DNA of 5,510 nt from Parachlamydiaceae bacterium (lineage in GTDB: Bacteria; Chlamydiota; Chlamydiia; Chlamydiales; Parachlamydiaceae): positions 1-5,510 of the forward strand of contig JACCVN010000041.1 of assembly GCA_013698165.1 (NCBI GenBank), read 5' to 3'. A model generated the notes under the pieces. The model worked only from the letters and a program-made list of their open reading frames with translations, searched no databases and was not told the DNA's origin. Each line of letters begins with the position of its first letter. Position 1 is the stretch's first letter. The position numbers and the translations under genes were made by a program. Positions 1 to 5,510 of this stretch are shown piece by piece.

Positions 1-271
1 CAATAGCTTGATGGTAAAGCGGAAGGAACTTCGAGCGTGCGGAATCGATTGAATCTTGATCATTTATTGATTTTAAAAATAAGATGAGCATCCTTGCTAT
101 AGGCTCTTGGAGAGTCACTGAAGGCAATTGTCCATTCATTCGATTATTGACTTCCATGCCTAATTTTGTGAAAGCCAGACTCTCCTTAGCTAGAGAAAGG
201 GTATTGGTGCTAAAGGTCTTTAATACCTTTCCAAGGTCTACAGAAGCTGTTGTTGAAACTGGTCCAATCAT
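1..271 (-). CDS. N-terminal part of a paralogue of the neighbouring 1158-aa helical-repeat protein (runs off the left edge)
   Basis: Only the first 90 codons are in the window; the reading frame stays open to the left edge. The function is not known. The translation starts MIGPVSTT and aligns without gaps to the start of the 1158-aa neighbour, with 57 of 90 residues identical. The best block is ARMLILFLK.INDQDSI at residues 59-75. The start at 271 is supported by that alignment and by an AAGGA Shine-Dalgarno 7 nt upstream. It begins 42 bp after the stop of the large paralogue, with no visible terminator between them, so the two are probably co-transcribed. The sequence is hydrophilic and helix-forming, with no signal peptide or membrane segment. 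Whether it also carries the C-terminal HicA-like domain cannot be told here. A + strand reading frame at 84-287 is the antisense shadow of this gene. Confidence 0.85.
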   Translation of the reverse strand, partial: MIGPVSTTASVDLGKVLKTFSTNTLSLAKESLAFTKLGMEVNNRMNGQLPSVTLQEPIARMLILFLKSINDQDSIDSARSKFLPLYHQAI

Positions 272-278
272 TAATATT

Positions 279-283
279 TCCTT
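279..283 (-). promoter_or_regulatory. Ribosome binding site of the partial paralogue
   Basis: AAGGA on the minus strand, 7 nt before the ATG at 271. It supports MIGPVSTT as the true N-terminus of this family. Confidence 0.6.
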
Positions 284-313
284 GTAAAACTATTGAATTC
301 ATATTTAACCTAT

Positions 314-3300
314 CTATTTTGAGATAACCGTCAGAGGGGTATATCCTAATTGGATCAGTTTAGAGCGAAGTTGAATGATTAAAAATCCATCCAAGAAAGG
401 GGTTTTATTTTTTTCTAGAGGCAATGGCATCGTAGCACTTTCAACAGTGGAAAAGTTGGAAATGTGTATTGTTTCTCCCTTGATGGTAATTCTATCAGTA
501 TGATCAATAGAGCTTATAATGCACTTGTCATGACTCCCACGACCAGAAACATAGGAACCATTAAACGCAGTAAGTAAAATCAGGATGTCATTCTTTGTAA
601 GCAAGTCTTCAGACTTATAATTTTTCGGATCAAAATCTTCTCCGTTTAAATTGATGGCGCCTTTATGTGGTATCCAAAGCTTGTCGAAAATAATTTTAGC
701 ATCTTTAGAAATGGAAATACTCGGAAGCACAGCCTTCTGAGTAGTGGTAGGAACAATTTCTTTATCAGAAATTTGGGAGGAACTGTAGGCATTAGCGCGT
801 TGCTCTTTTAAGATCTTTTTGTTCTCGATTTTTTGTATTTGCTCTGCCGCAGCCTTTTTAGCTATGGAAGTCGTAGAAGGCATATTAGAGTGACTTTCGT
901 AATATTCGAAAGGATCCGTTTCAACACTCGTGTCCCTAAGTACCGGTTGGGATTTTATCGAATGATTTAAACGATGCTTCTTTTCCAGCTTCTGCTGTTG
1001 TGGCTGCATGGATTGTTTTGTTTTTTTTATGGTCTTTGTAGGAATTTCAAAATTGAGGTTAATGTCAGGGGGGGAATAAGGACCAATCTTCGACAGAACT
1101 CTTTTTCTCTTTTCAAAATCATTTAAGTATAATTGAAAAGTATATTTTCCTTCTGTTTTTGTAGTAATTTTGATCAGATCTTCGTTGAATAAATCAAAAA
1201 AACCTTTATTGTTTTGGAAATATAATTTACTATCCTTTATCCTATTGATTAGTTCTTCTGCCAAAAAACTTTGATTTGAGAAAAGAAGATATTCAATACG
1301 GCAGCTAATATAAAGTGCCATTGTCACCTCATATTCATTTCGTTCATCGATACCAATTTTTTGAATACTTTGAATCATTTTTACGTATTCATCAGGATTT
1401 TTAGGCCCAAAGGAAAAAAGTTCTTCTAAAATCGCTATTTTATTTCTAGTATATGGATGTAACTGAAAGGCTTTAAGGTATGCTGAAATAGAAAGGTAAT
1501 AAGCATTAGTAATTTGTATTTCAGATGTGAAAGAGACATTTACCACATGATCGCGGTTGAAACGGGCCATTTCTAAAATCAATGAAAATTTTTCAAATTT
1601 CGGCAATAAACCTGCCAGGTTAAAAAGACATGTGTTTAACTCTATAGAATCCATTGGATCAATTAAATATTTCAATTTTCTATCCAAATTATATAAAAAT
1701 TTAGATAAAGAAACATTTATCAATAAATTCTCTTGAGAAATTTGATTGTTCGTAACTGATATCTCATGTACTTTCAAATTTTTTATTTGGTATCTAAGCA
1801 TGCCCAATGTTTGAATAATTCCTGAGCGGTAAGCCGGATTCAAAGGTAATTTTTTCAATAAAGCCCATGATTTTGCTACAACAATAGCCAACATCTCTTT
1901 ACTTGGGATCTTTAAAGGTTGTAATTCAAATCCGTTGACAGCTGTCGTTTCCGGTAATATTTCGAATTGACATTTTTCAAAAATTTTGTACATCCTAACA
2001 TTTGTCATTTCGGTCATCTCTCTGAATATTCCTAAATTTTGAGGCTTTTCTAGCAATGCAAAAAATGCCTGATGATTTAGTGAGCCATGAAGAACCTTAT
2101 AATTTTTGTAAAAGTGACCATTTAATTCCTCAACCCCCTGTGAGCTATATAAATACTTAGGCTCTTGATAACACTTTTTTACCATATTTTCACGAATACA
2201 TGTTTTCATAAACGTAATTAACGAAAAAACAATGGAAAGGTTTACTTGATAAAGTTGGAAAGATAATAATGGATCTTTTTCAACTAAATTGTCAGCTGCA
2301 TACAGATTTGGCAGTAATGTTTCATTAATATACTCGAGAAAATTGGTGATGCAGTCGCGTGGTATGGTAAACCGCCCAGAACCTGAAAAATTATCTTCTT
2401 CTAAGCATATTAGCAGATCCCCTAGATTTCTAAATACATCTGCATTGAAATTTTTGTTTTTTATACAAAATTTATAATTATTATCATAAAATCTATTCAT
2501 TTTTTGATAACTACTTTCGATACAACTATCGACCCCCATCGTCAAAATTTTTCTGATTTCTATCAACTCCGATCGCTGGGGAATGTTCTTTTCGACACTA
2601 TTTGTGGCAACAATATGGGCCACACCCTCTGTTTTCATTTTAGAGTACAACTTTAATTTTATCTGTACACAATCATTCAAAAGGTTGCTTTGAAGAGCAA
2701 TACCTAGATATTCTTTACCCTTTATCGGATCAGAATCATCAAAATTCAAGCCGAGTATTAAAAATTCTCCTAATTGATAATGAGCAATAAAAAAGAGAAT
2801 GGAAGAAGGTTTAGATTTTAAGATAACCTGTTTTAAAGCATTTCTAGTAAGGGATAGATCATAACCATGTTGAAGTTCAGGCCTGTTGAATATTTGTGAA
2901 AGGGCATATTGAGCCTTGGCTTTCAATTGGTTATCGTTATCGGTGTAGATGATTTTAAAATAGAGTTCCTTCATCTCCTTAAATCCATTTTCATCTTTTT
3001 TTAGGTCTTCATTCTGCGATTGCCGGATAAGTTCTGCTAATCGAAATTTCACTTGTGAGGCAAAAGGCTCCTGCAGCTGTTCTGTCAGTAGAGTTTTAAA
3101 TATTTTGTAGGCCTGTTGAAGATTGAAAAGATCGAGATTGTCCACACGCATCATTAAATAAGCGAGATAATATCTGGCAATTTGGCTTTTTTCCTTAGAT
3201 AATTTTGTTCTAAGAATCGACGAAAGTGCCGTGGCCAAACTCTTCATAAGTTTTGAAGTTGATTCATCCGGATTGATAATGACATCATGACATTTTGCAA

Positions 3301-3790
3301 TCAGCAGCAAATGACGTCGAAGCTGCTCTTCATAAGAGTCCGCGTAGGCAGAGTTATCAATAATATTGATACCGAAATTAATATCATCAAGAAGATTCTC
3401 TTGGATAGCAAGAGCGGTATTAATTTCTTCCAATTCGGAGCAGTGCTGTACGACAAACTGGCAATATTCGCAACGAATATAATTTTCAATTTTGTAATCG
3501 CCTTCCGTTTGAGCTGCTGCAAGCGCTTCGTGGTAAAGGTGAAGAAGCTTCGAGTGTAGCTTCTCAATTGAGTCTTGATCGTTTATTCCTTTTAAAAATA
3601 AGATGAGCATTCTTGCCGCAGGCTCTTTGAGAGTCATTGAAGGGGCTTGTCCATTCATCTGAGCACTCATTTCCTGACCTAATTTTGTGGAAGTCAGGCA
3701 GTCTATAGCTAAAGAAAGAGCTTTGCTGCTGCAAGCTTTTAAAACCTTATCTAGAACTAATTGAGTTGTTGTTGAAACTGGTCCAATCAT
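314..3790 (-). CDS. 1158-aa helical-repeat (Sel1/TPR-like) protein with a possible C-terminal HicA-like domain
   Basis: I do not recognise a named gene. The body (about 1-905) is almost wholly helical, with no signal peptide or membrane segment. Residues about 200-390 have a Sel1/TPR-like look: short helix pairs with small and aromatic residues at regular places, for example YYLAYLMM, AYKIFKTLL, KAKAQYALSQIF and IAHYQLGEFLI. Residues 916-1026 are a basic, Gln/Ser-rich linker containing QPQQQKLEKKH and a charged helix near 975-1001. Residues 1027-1158 form a separate compact domain: a helix near 1062-1075, a strand with GRGSHDKC (His1087), further strands (ITIKGETIHIS), then a last helix LIIQLRSKLIQLGY. 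That order resembles HicA/YcfA mRNA-interferase-like domains; this assignment is inference. The start was set at 3790, not the in-frame ATG at 3907, because the paralogue downstream begins with the same MIGPVSTT and a GAGGT site lies 8 nt upstream. A seven-C run at codons 906-908 could act as a frameshift site. Confidence 0.85.
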   Translation of the reverse strand: MIGPVSTTTQLVLDKVLKACSSKALSLAIDCLTSTKLGQEMSAQMNGQAPSMTLKEPAARMLILFLKGINDQDSIEKLHSKLLHLYHEALAAAQTEGDYKIENYIRCEYCQFVVQHCSELEEINTALAIQENLLDDINFGINIIDNSAYADSYEEQLRRHLLLIAKCHDVIINPDESTSKLMKSLATALSSILRTKLSKEKSQIARYYLAYLMMRVDNLDLFNLQQAYKIFKTLLTEQLQEPFASQVKFRLAELIRQSQNEDLKKDENGFKEMKELYFKIIYTDNDNQLKAKAQYALSQIFNRPELQHGYDLSLTRNALKQVILKSKPSSILFFIAHYQLGEFLILGLNFDDSDPIKGKEYLGIALQSNLLNDCVQIKLKLYSKMKTEGVAHIVATNSVEKNIPQRSELIEIRKILTMGVDSCIESSYQKMNRFYDNNYKFCIKNKNFNADVFRNLGDLLICLEEDNFSGSGRFTIPRDCITNFLEYINETLLPNLYAADNLVEKDPLLSFQLYQVNLSIVFSLITFMKTCIRENMVKKCYQEPKYLYSSQGVEELNGHFYKNYKVLHGSLNHQAFFALLEKPQNLGIFREMTEMTNVRMYKIFEKCQFEILPETTAVNGFELQPLKIPSKEMLAIVVAKSWALLKKLPLNPAYRSGIIQTLGMLRYQIKNLKVHEISVTNNQISQENLLINVSLSKFLYNLDRKLKYLIDPMDSIELNTCLFNLAGLLPKFEKFSLILEMARFNRDHVVNVSFTSEIQITNAYYLSISAYLKAFQLHPYTRNKIAILEELFSFGPKNPDEYVKMIQSIQKIGIDERNEYEVTMALYISCRIEYLLFSNQSFLAEELINRIKDSKLYFQNNKGFFDLFNEDLIKITTKTEGKYTFQLYLNDFEKRKRVLSKIGPYSPPDINLNFEIPTKTIKKTKQSMQPQQQKLEKKHRLNHSIKSQPVLRDTSVETDPFEYYESHSNMPSTTSIAKKAAAEQIQKIENKKILKEQRANAYSSSQISDKEIVPTTTQKAVLPSISISKDAKIIFDKLWIPHKGAINLNGEDFDPKNYKSEDLLTKNDILILLTAFNGSYVSGRGSHDKCIISSIDHTDRITIKGETIHISNFSTVESATMPLPLEKNKTPFLDGFLIIQLRSKLIQLGYTPLTVISK
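1021..1028 (-). repeat. Run of eight A (coding strand) in the linker region
   Basis: Eight T on the + strand give codons for Ile-Lys-Lys-Thr at 921-924 of the large protein. Such runs can allow polymerase slippage. It lies 39 bp downstream of the C7 run, at the beginning of the basic linker. A-runs are common in AT-rich DNA, so on its own this is weak. Confidence 0.5.
1068..1074 (-). repeat. Run of seven C (coding strand) at the body-linker boundary
   Basis: Seven G on the + strand encode Ser906-Pro907-Pro908 of the large protein. Gaining one base makes TGA the next codon. Losing one base gives about 13 wrong residues and then TAA. Either change would end the protein at about residue 908-921, before the linker and C-terminal domain. 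Long G/C runs are rare in AT-rich coding sequence and are the usual substrate for slipped-strand phase variation. The run itself is certain; the switching role is inference. Confidence 0.6.
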
Positions 3791-3798
3791 GGGTAAGT

Positions 3799-3803
3799 AC
3801 CTC
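3799..3803 (-). promoter_or_regulatory. Ribosome binding site deciding the start of the 1158-aa protein
   Basis: GAGGT on the minus strand, 8 nt before the ATG at 3790. The alternative in-frame ATG at 3805 overlaps this site (ATGAGG) and I see no good site before the ATG at 3907. Together with the conserved MIGPVSTT start of the paralogue, this favours 3790. Confidence 0.6.
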
Positions 3804-3917
3804 ATTGAATTATTACACAGAAAACTGATCGATGAAAAATCGCAGCTATAAATCTTCTGAAAGCTATTTTGAAAAACAAAAATTTGTTGAAACTGTTTAT
3901 TATGCAATTTAGTTAGG

Positions 3918-3926
3918 ATTATAGCA
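3918..3926 (-). promoter_or_regulatory. Extended -10 promoter for the large gene and its paralogue
   Basis: TGCTATAAT on the minus strand is a perfect TATAAT with the TGn extension, about 130 bp before the start at 3790. No good -35 box lies at the right distance (GGGGCT or similar), which is usual for extended -10 promoters. It would give a leader of roughly 120 nt. The untranslated 39-codon extension from 3907 would lie inside that leader. Confidence 0.45.
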
Positions 3927-4086
3927 AGTGAAGTTTACTTAGCCCCTTAAAATCTTCAACATTTATTTTCAACAAAAATGAAATGACATAACAAAACCTT
4001 CGCGGTTGGATTTTATGGTATCTTCATAAACATAATTACACACAATATCATTAATCACGTGACTGATTTTAGGATTTTTAAGGGTG

Positions 4087-4246
4087 CTAGACGCAAATTT
4101 GATCCATAGCTATGTTGAAAGATTCATTAGAATATTGAGATGGTGTACTTCCAGGATTTGGCAATACTTTAGTATAGGCATCGGACTGCTTCTTAGAGCC
4201 GCCAACTAGGCAAAAGACCTACCAATTGGGACTTAAAAGTGTTCAT
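4087..4246 (-). pseudogene. Possible frameshifted small reading frame (gene debris)
   Basis: An ATG at 4246 lies 9 bp after the stop of the 350-aa gene and has AAGGGA 3 nt upstream. It reads 17 codons (MNTFKSQLVGLLPSW..) to a TAA at 4193. A second minus-strand frame, one base out of step, is open from 4218 to a TAG at 4087 and reads GGSKKQSDAYTKVLPNPG.. ending FNIAMDQICV. The two overlap at 4193-4218, so a single indel there would join them into about 52 residues. The second frame has no start of its own. I do not recognise the product. It may be a decayed gene or a chance open stretch. Confidence 0.25.
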
Positions 4247-4255
4247 GGGTCCCTT

Positions 4256-5308
4256 TCAACTTGTAAGCGACTTGGGCAATAAAATAACCGCTTTATGATG
4301 GACCAATTCTCGGTGAAGTGGTGAAAGGTCATAATTTGGGTCAATAAGCTCCTCTCCATTACCATGAAGATGTTGCGCACCAGCAATTAATATTGCTATA
4401 GCATTTGGAATTTTGTGTTCGGCCTTAAACTCTTTAAGTGCTTGAAGTGTTTCGACCATACTTTGGGTGCGAATAGGGAAAGTTTTTCGTGCCATAGCGT
4501 TGAACTGATTTGCTTTTTTTATTTGAATATCAATATAGGTACTTTGAACTTTATTGTATAAATTACAAACCAAATCTAAATTTTCTTTAATAGAAGTATG
4601 TTTTTGCTTTTCCATTTCTTGAGAAAGAAACTTTTCACCATTGGCAATAGTTTTTTTCATGAATAGGGAAAAGTATTCACTATAAATACGGGCTGGAGGT
4701 TGGAGAGGAGAAAATTTTGCAATCGCTAAATCCTGCAATTTAGGGAGTTCTTCTTTAGAAGGGAAGAAATTCTCTGGCAACTTTTCATTAGCGGCCAGTA
4801 ACACTTCCAACCATTTTTCTGTTACAATCTTGTTTTGTTCATCAAATTCTTGGACAATTTTAGTATCTAATCTATTAGCCTCTTTTAGGTTATCCCATCC
4901 TATGCCATAGACATTGCCTTTGGAAGAGTTTTTGCTCAAAGATTGGATATCATTAAGTAGAAGAGATTTATCTAAAGCCTTTTCCATGGAAGGCACCAGT
5001 TCTAAAATGACAATTAAAGGAGCGCGCGACAACAAAAAAGCTGTCAAGGCGACTTGTTCTAAGTGACATTGCATACTGCTATGACGTTCAGGGATCAAAA
5101 ATAAATTCGCTTCTTTTAATTTCTGAACATTAAATTGACGCGTTACATTATATGATGAAAGTAGATGTTCCAATTTATGGTCTCGCTCTTGTAATTCCTT
5201 CCTTGAAATCGCGCACATGTTTTTCGAGGTTGTTCCTACTTTCTGCACTTCGCTGTCATATAAAAAACTAAAAACACTTTTCATGCTTGAATCAAAGTTA
5301 ACGTTCAT
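4256..5308 (-). CDS. Tiki/TraB/ChaN/EreA-superfamily-like protein, 350 aa
   Basis: The superfamily holds metal-dependent hydrolases and haem- or ligand-binding proteins marked by two Gly-x-x-His motifs and a conserved Glu near the first. Here the segment ANLFLIPERHSSM (67-79) matches the first motif, with Glu74 and His76, but has Pro73 in place of Gly. LIVILELVPS (98-107) supplies Glu103 at the end of a hydrophobic strand. Near the C-terminus, IAILIAGAQHLHGNG (304-318) contains a true GxxH with His313. Between them lies a charged helical insertion (about 125-300), as is common in EreA and ChaN relatives. There is no signal peptide or membrane segment, so it is probably cytoplasmic, or exported by a route not visible in the sequence. 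The start at 5308 has GGAG 5 nt upstream and two consensus-like promoters. Substrate unknown; the superfamily call is by motif only, and EreA-type esterase activity should not be assumed. Confidence 0.75.
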   Translation of the reverse strand: MNVNFDSSMKSVFSFLYDSEVQKVGTTSKNMCAISRKELQERDHKLEHLLSSYNVTRQFNVQKLKEANLFLIPERHSSMQCHLEQVALTAFLLSRAPLIVILELVPSMEKALDKSLLLNDIQSLSKNSSKGNVYGIGWDNLKEANRLDTKIVQEFDEQNKIVTEKWLEVLLAANEKLPENFFPSKEELPKLQDLAIAKFSPLQPPARIYSEYFSLFMKKTIANGEKFLSQEMEKQKHTSIKENLDLVCNLYNKVQSTYIDIQIKKANQFNAMARKTFPIRTQSMVETLQALKEFKAEHKIPNAIAILIAGAQHLHGNGEELIDPNYDLSPLHRELVHHKAVILLPKSLTS

Positions 5309-5313
5309 TTTAT

Positions 5314-5317
5314 CTCC
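5314..5317 (-). promoter_or_regulatory. Ribosome binding site of the 350-aa gene
   Basis: GGAG followed by ATAAA and the ATG at 5308: a good Shine-Dalgarno at 5-nt spacing, supporting this start over the in-frame Met at codon 9. Confidence 0.6.
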
Positions 5318-5327
5318 ATATTTTGAT

Positions 5328-5357
5328 ATTATAAAAAACTATTATAAACTATATCAA
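5328..5357 (-). promoter_or_regulatory. Sigma-70-type promoter proximal to the 350-aa gene
   Basis: TTGATA (5352-5357) and TATAAT (5328-5333) on the minus strand, separated by 18 nt. This matches 5/6 and 6/6 of the consensus. The expected transcript start is about 10 bp before the Shine-Dalgarno sequence or slightly closer, giving a very short leader. Confidence 0.55.
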
Positions 5358-5369
5358 GATATAAGTAAA
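5341..5369 (-). promoter_or_regulatory. Second, overlapping promoter of the 350-aa gene
   Basis: TTTACT (5364-5369) and TATAAT (5341-5346) on the minus strand, 17 nt apart. Its -10 box lies inside the spacer of the proximal promoter, so the two would compete. AT-rich DNA produces chance TATAAT boxes, so one of the pair may be inactive. Confidence 0.4.
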
Positions 5370-5397
5370 CTAAAAGCTGTTTAGTATGCCGCCAATT

Positions 5398-5442
5398 TAG
5401 AAATGGCCCCTTTTTCACAAGATAGAAATGGCCTCTTTTTCA
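5398..5442. repeat. Two 20-bp direct repeats, possible end of an IS21-type element
   Basis: TAGAAATGGCC.CTTTTTCA occurs at 5398-5417 and 5423-5442 with one mismatch and a 25-bp period. Just outside lies AATTGGCGGCATACTAAACA on the minus strand (5379-5398), ending in CA. IS21-family elements carry several repeated sites near ends that begin TG and finish CA, and a GGCC..TTTTTC core is in keeping with what I recall of them. No istA or istB is visible, so the family call is inference; the repeats are certain. Confidence 0.45.
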
Positions 5443-5450
5443 TTATAATA

Positions 5451-5510
5451 TTATACGCAAATATCGTGTTCTACAATAACGCCGAAAAAAGAGATTTCAT
5501 CATCTTTTTC
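5451..5510 (-). CDS. Possible C-terminal end of an unidentified gene at the right edge
   Basis: The minus strand is open for 19 codons from the right edge to a TAA at 5451, reading EKDDEISFFGVIVEHDICV. It is too short to identify and may be chance. If the adjacent repeats are the end of an insertion sequence, this would be its last gene or a gene interrupted by it, but it does not look like the usual IstB C-terminus. Confidence 0.25.
   Translation of the reverse strand, partial: EKDDEISFFGVIVEHDICV

Larger units (their letters stand above)
3791..4255. other. 465-bp intergenic region between the large gene and the Tiki/EreA-like gene
   Basis: It holds the leader and extended -10 promoter of the large gene at its left end, and a possible broken small reading frame at 4087-4246 at its right end. 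The middle (about 3930-4086) is AT-rich with a weak hairpin around CACGTG (AATCA 4053-4057 pairing with TGATT 4064-4068). I see no RNA gene or strong terminator in it. Confidence 0.6.

Noticed and set aside
84..287. + strand reading frame of 67 codons
   Set aside because: It is antisense to the N-terminal part of the paralogue, whose minus-strand frame is supported by 63% identity to the neighbouring protein.
2289..2477. + strand reading frame of 62 codons
   Set aside because: It lies fully antisense inside the 1158-aa gene, with no ribosome site or recognisable product.
3287..3567. Reading frames on both strands (90 and 88 codons) within the 5' part of the large gene
   Set aside because: Both overlap a region of the large gene next to the block conserved with the paralogue; they are shadows in other frames.
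3957..3980. TGTTGAA direct repeat on the minus strand upstream of the large gene's promoter
   Set aside because: Only a 7-bp repeat in AT-rich DNA, and TGTTGAA also occurs elsewhere in the window; not distinct enough to call an operator.
4053..4068. Hairpin around CACGTG as a terminator for the 350-aa gene
   Set aside because: The stem is only 5 bp and the following T-rich stretch is on the + strand, the wrong direction for the minus-strand gene.

Overview
The window is AT-rich bacterial DNA. Every gene I can support lies on the minus strand, so transcription runs from high to low coordinates. From right to left it holds: the possible last codons of an unidentified gene at the right edge (5451-5510); a pair of 20-bp direct repeats that resemble the end of an IS21-type element (5398-5442); a promoter region with two overlapping consensus-like promoters; a 350-aa protein with the signature of the Tiki/TraB/ChaN/EreA superfamily (4256-5308); a 465-bp gap with gene debris and an extended -10 promoter; a 1158-aa protein of unknown function (314-3790); and, 42 bp further on, the first 90 codons of a close paralogue of that protein (1-271), which runs off the left edge.

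The two paralogues are the main feature. Their first 90 residues are 63% identical (57/90, counted by hand), both begin MIGPVSTT, and each has a Shine-Dalgarno sequence in front of that Met. This fixes the start of the large protein at 3790 rather than at the in-frame ATG at 3907. The large protein appears to have three parts: a long helical, Sel1/TPR-like body (about 1-905), a basic Gln/Lys-rich linker (about 916-1026), and a C-terminal domain (about 1027-1158) that reads like a HicA/YcfA-type module with a Gly-Ser-His motif. A seven-C run sits in the coding strand where the body meets the linker. Both possible frame shifts there end the protein within 13 codons, removing the linker and the HicA-like domain. 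This is the most interesting possibility in the window: a giant helical-repeat protein with a switchable toxin-like tail, in a tandem paralogous array.

The host cannot be named with certainty. Low GC, large lineage-specific helical-repeat proteins in tandem families, and a Tiki/EreA-like protein with little else recognisable would suit an amoeba-associated bacterium such as a Parachlamydia-like chlamydia. That is inference from style, not from a marker gene. I see no rRNA, tRNA, CRISPR array or recognisable housekeeping gene.
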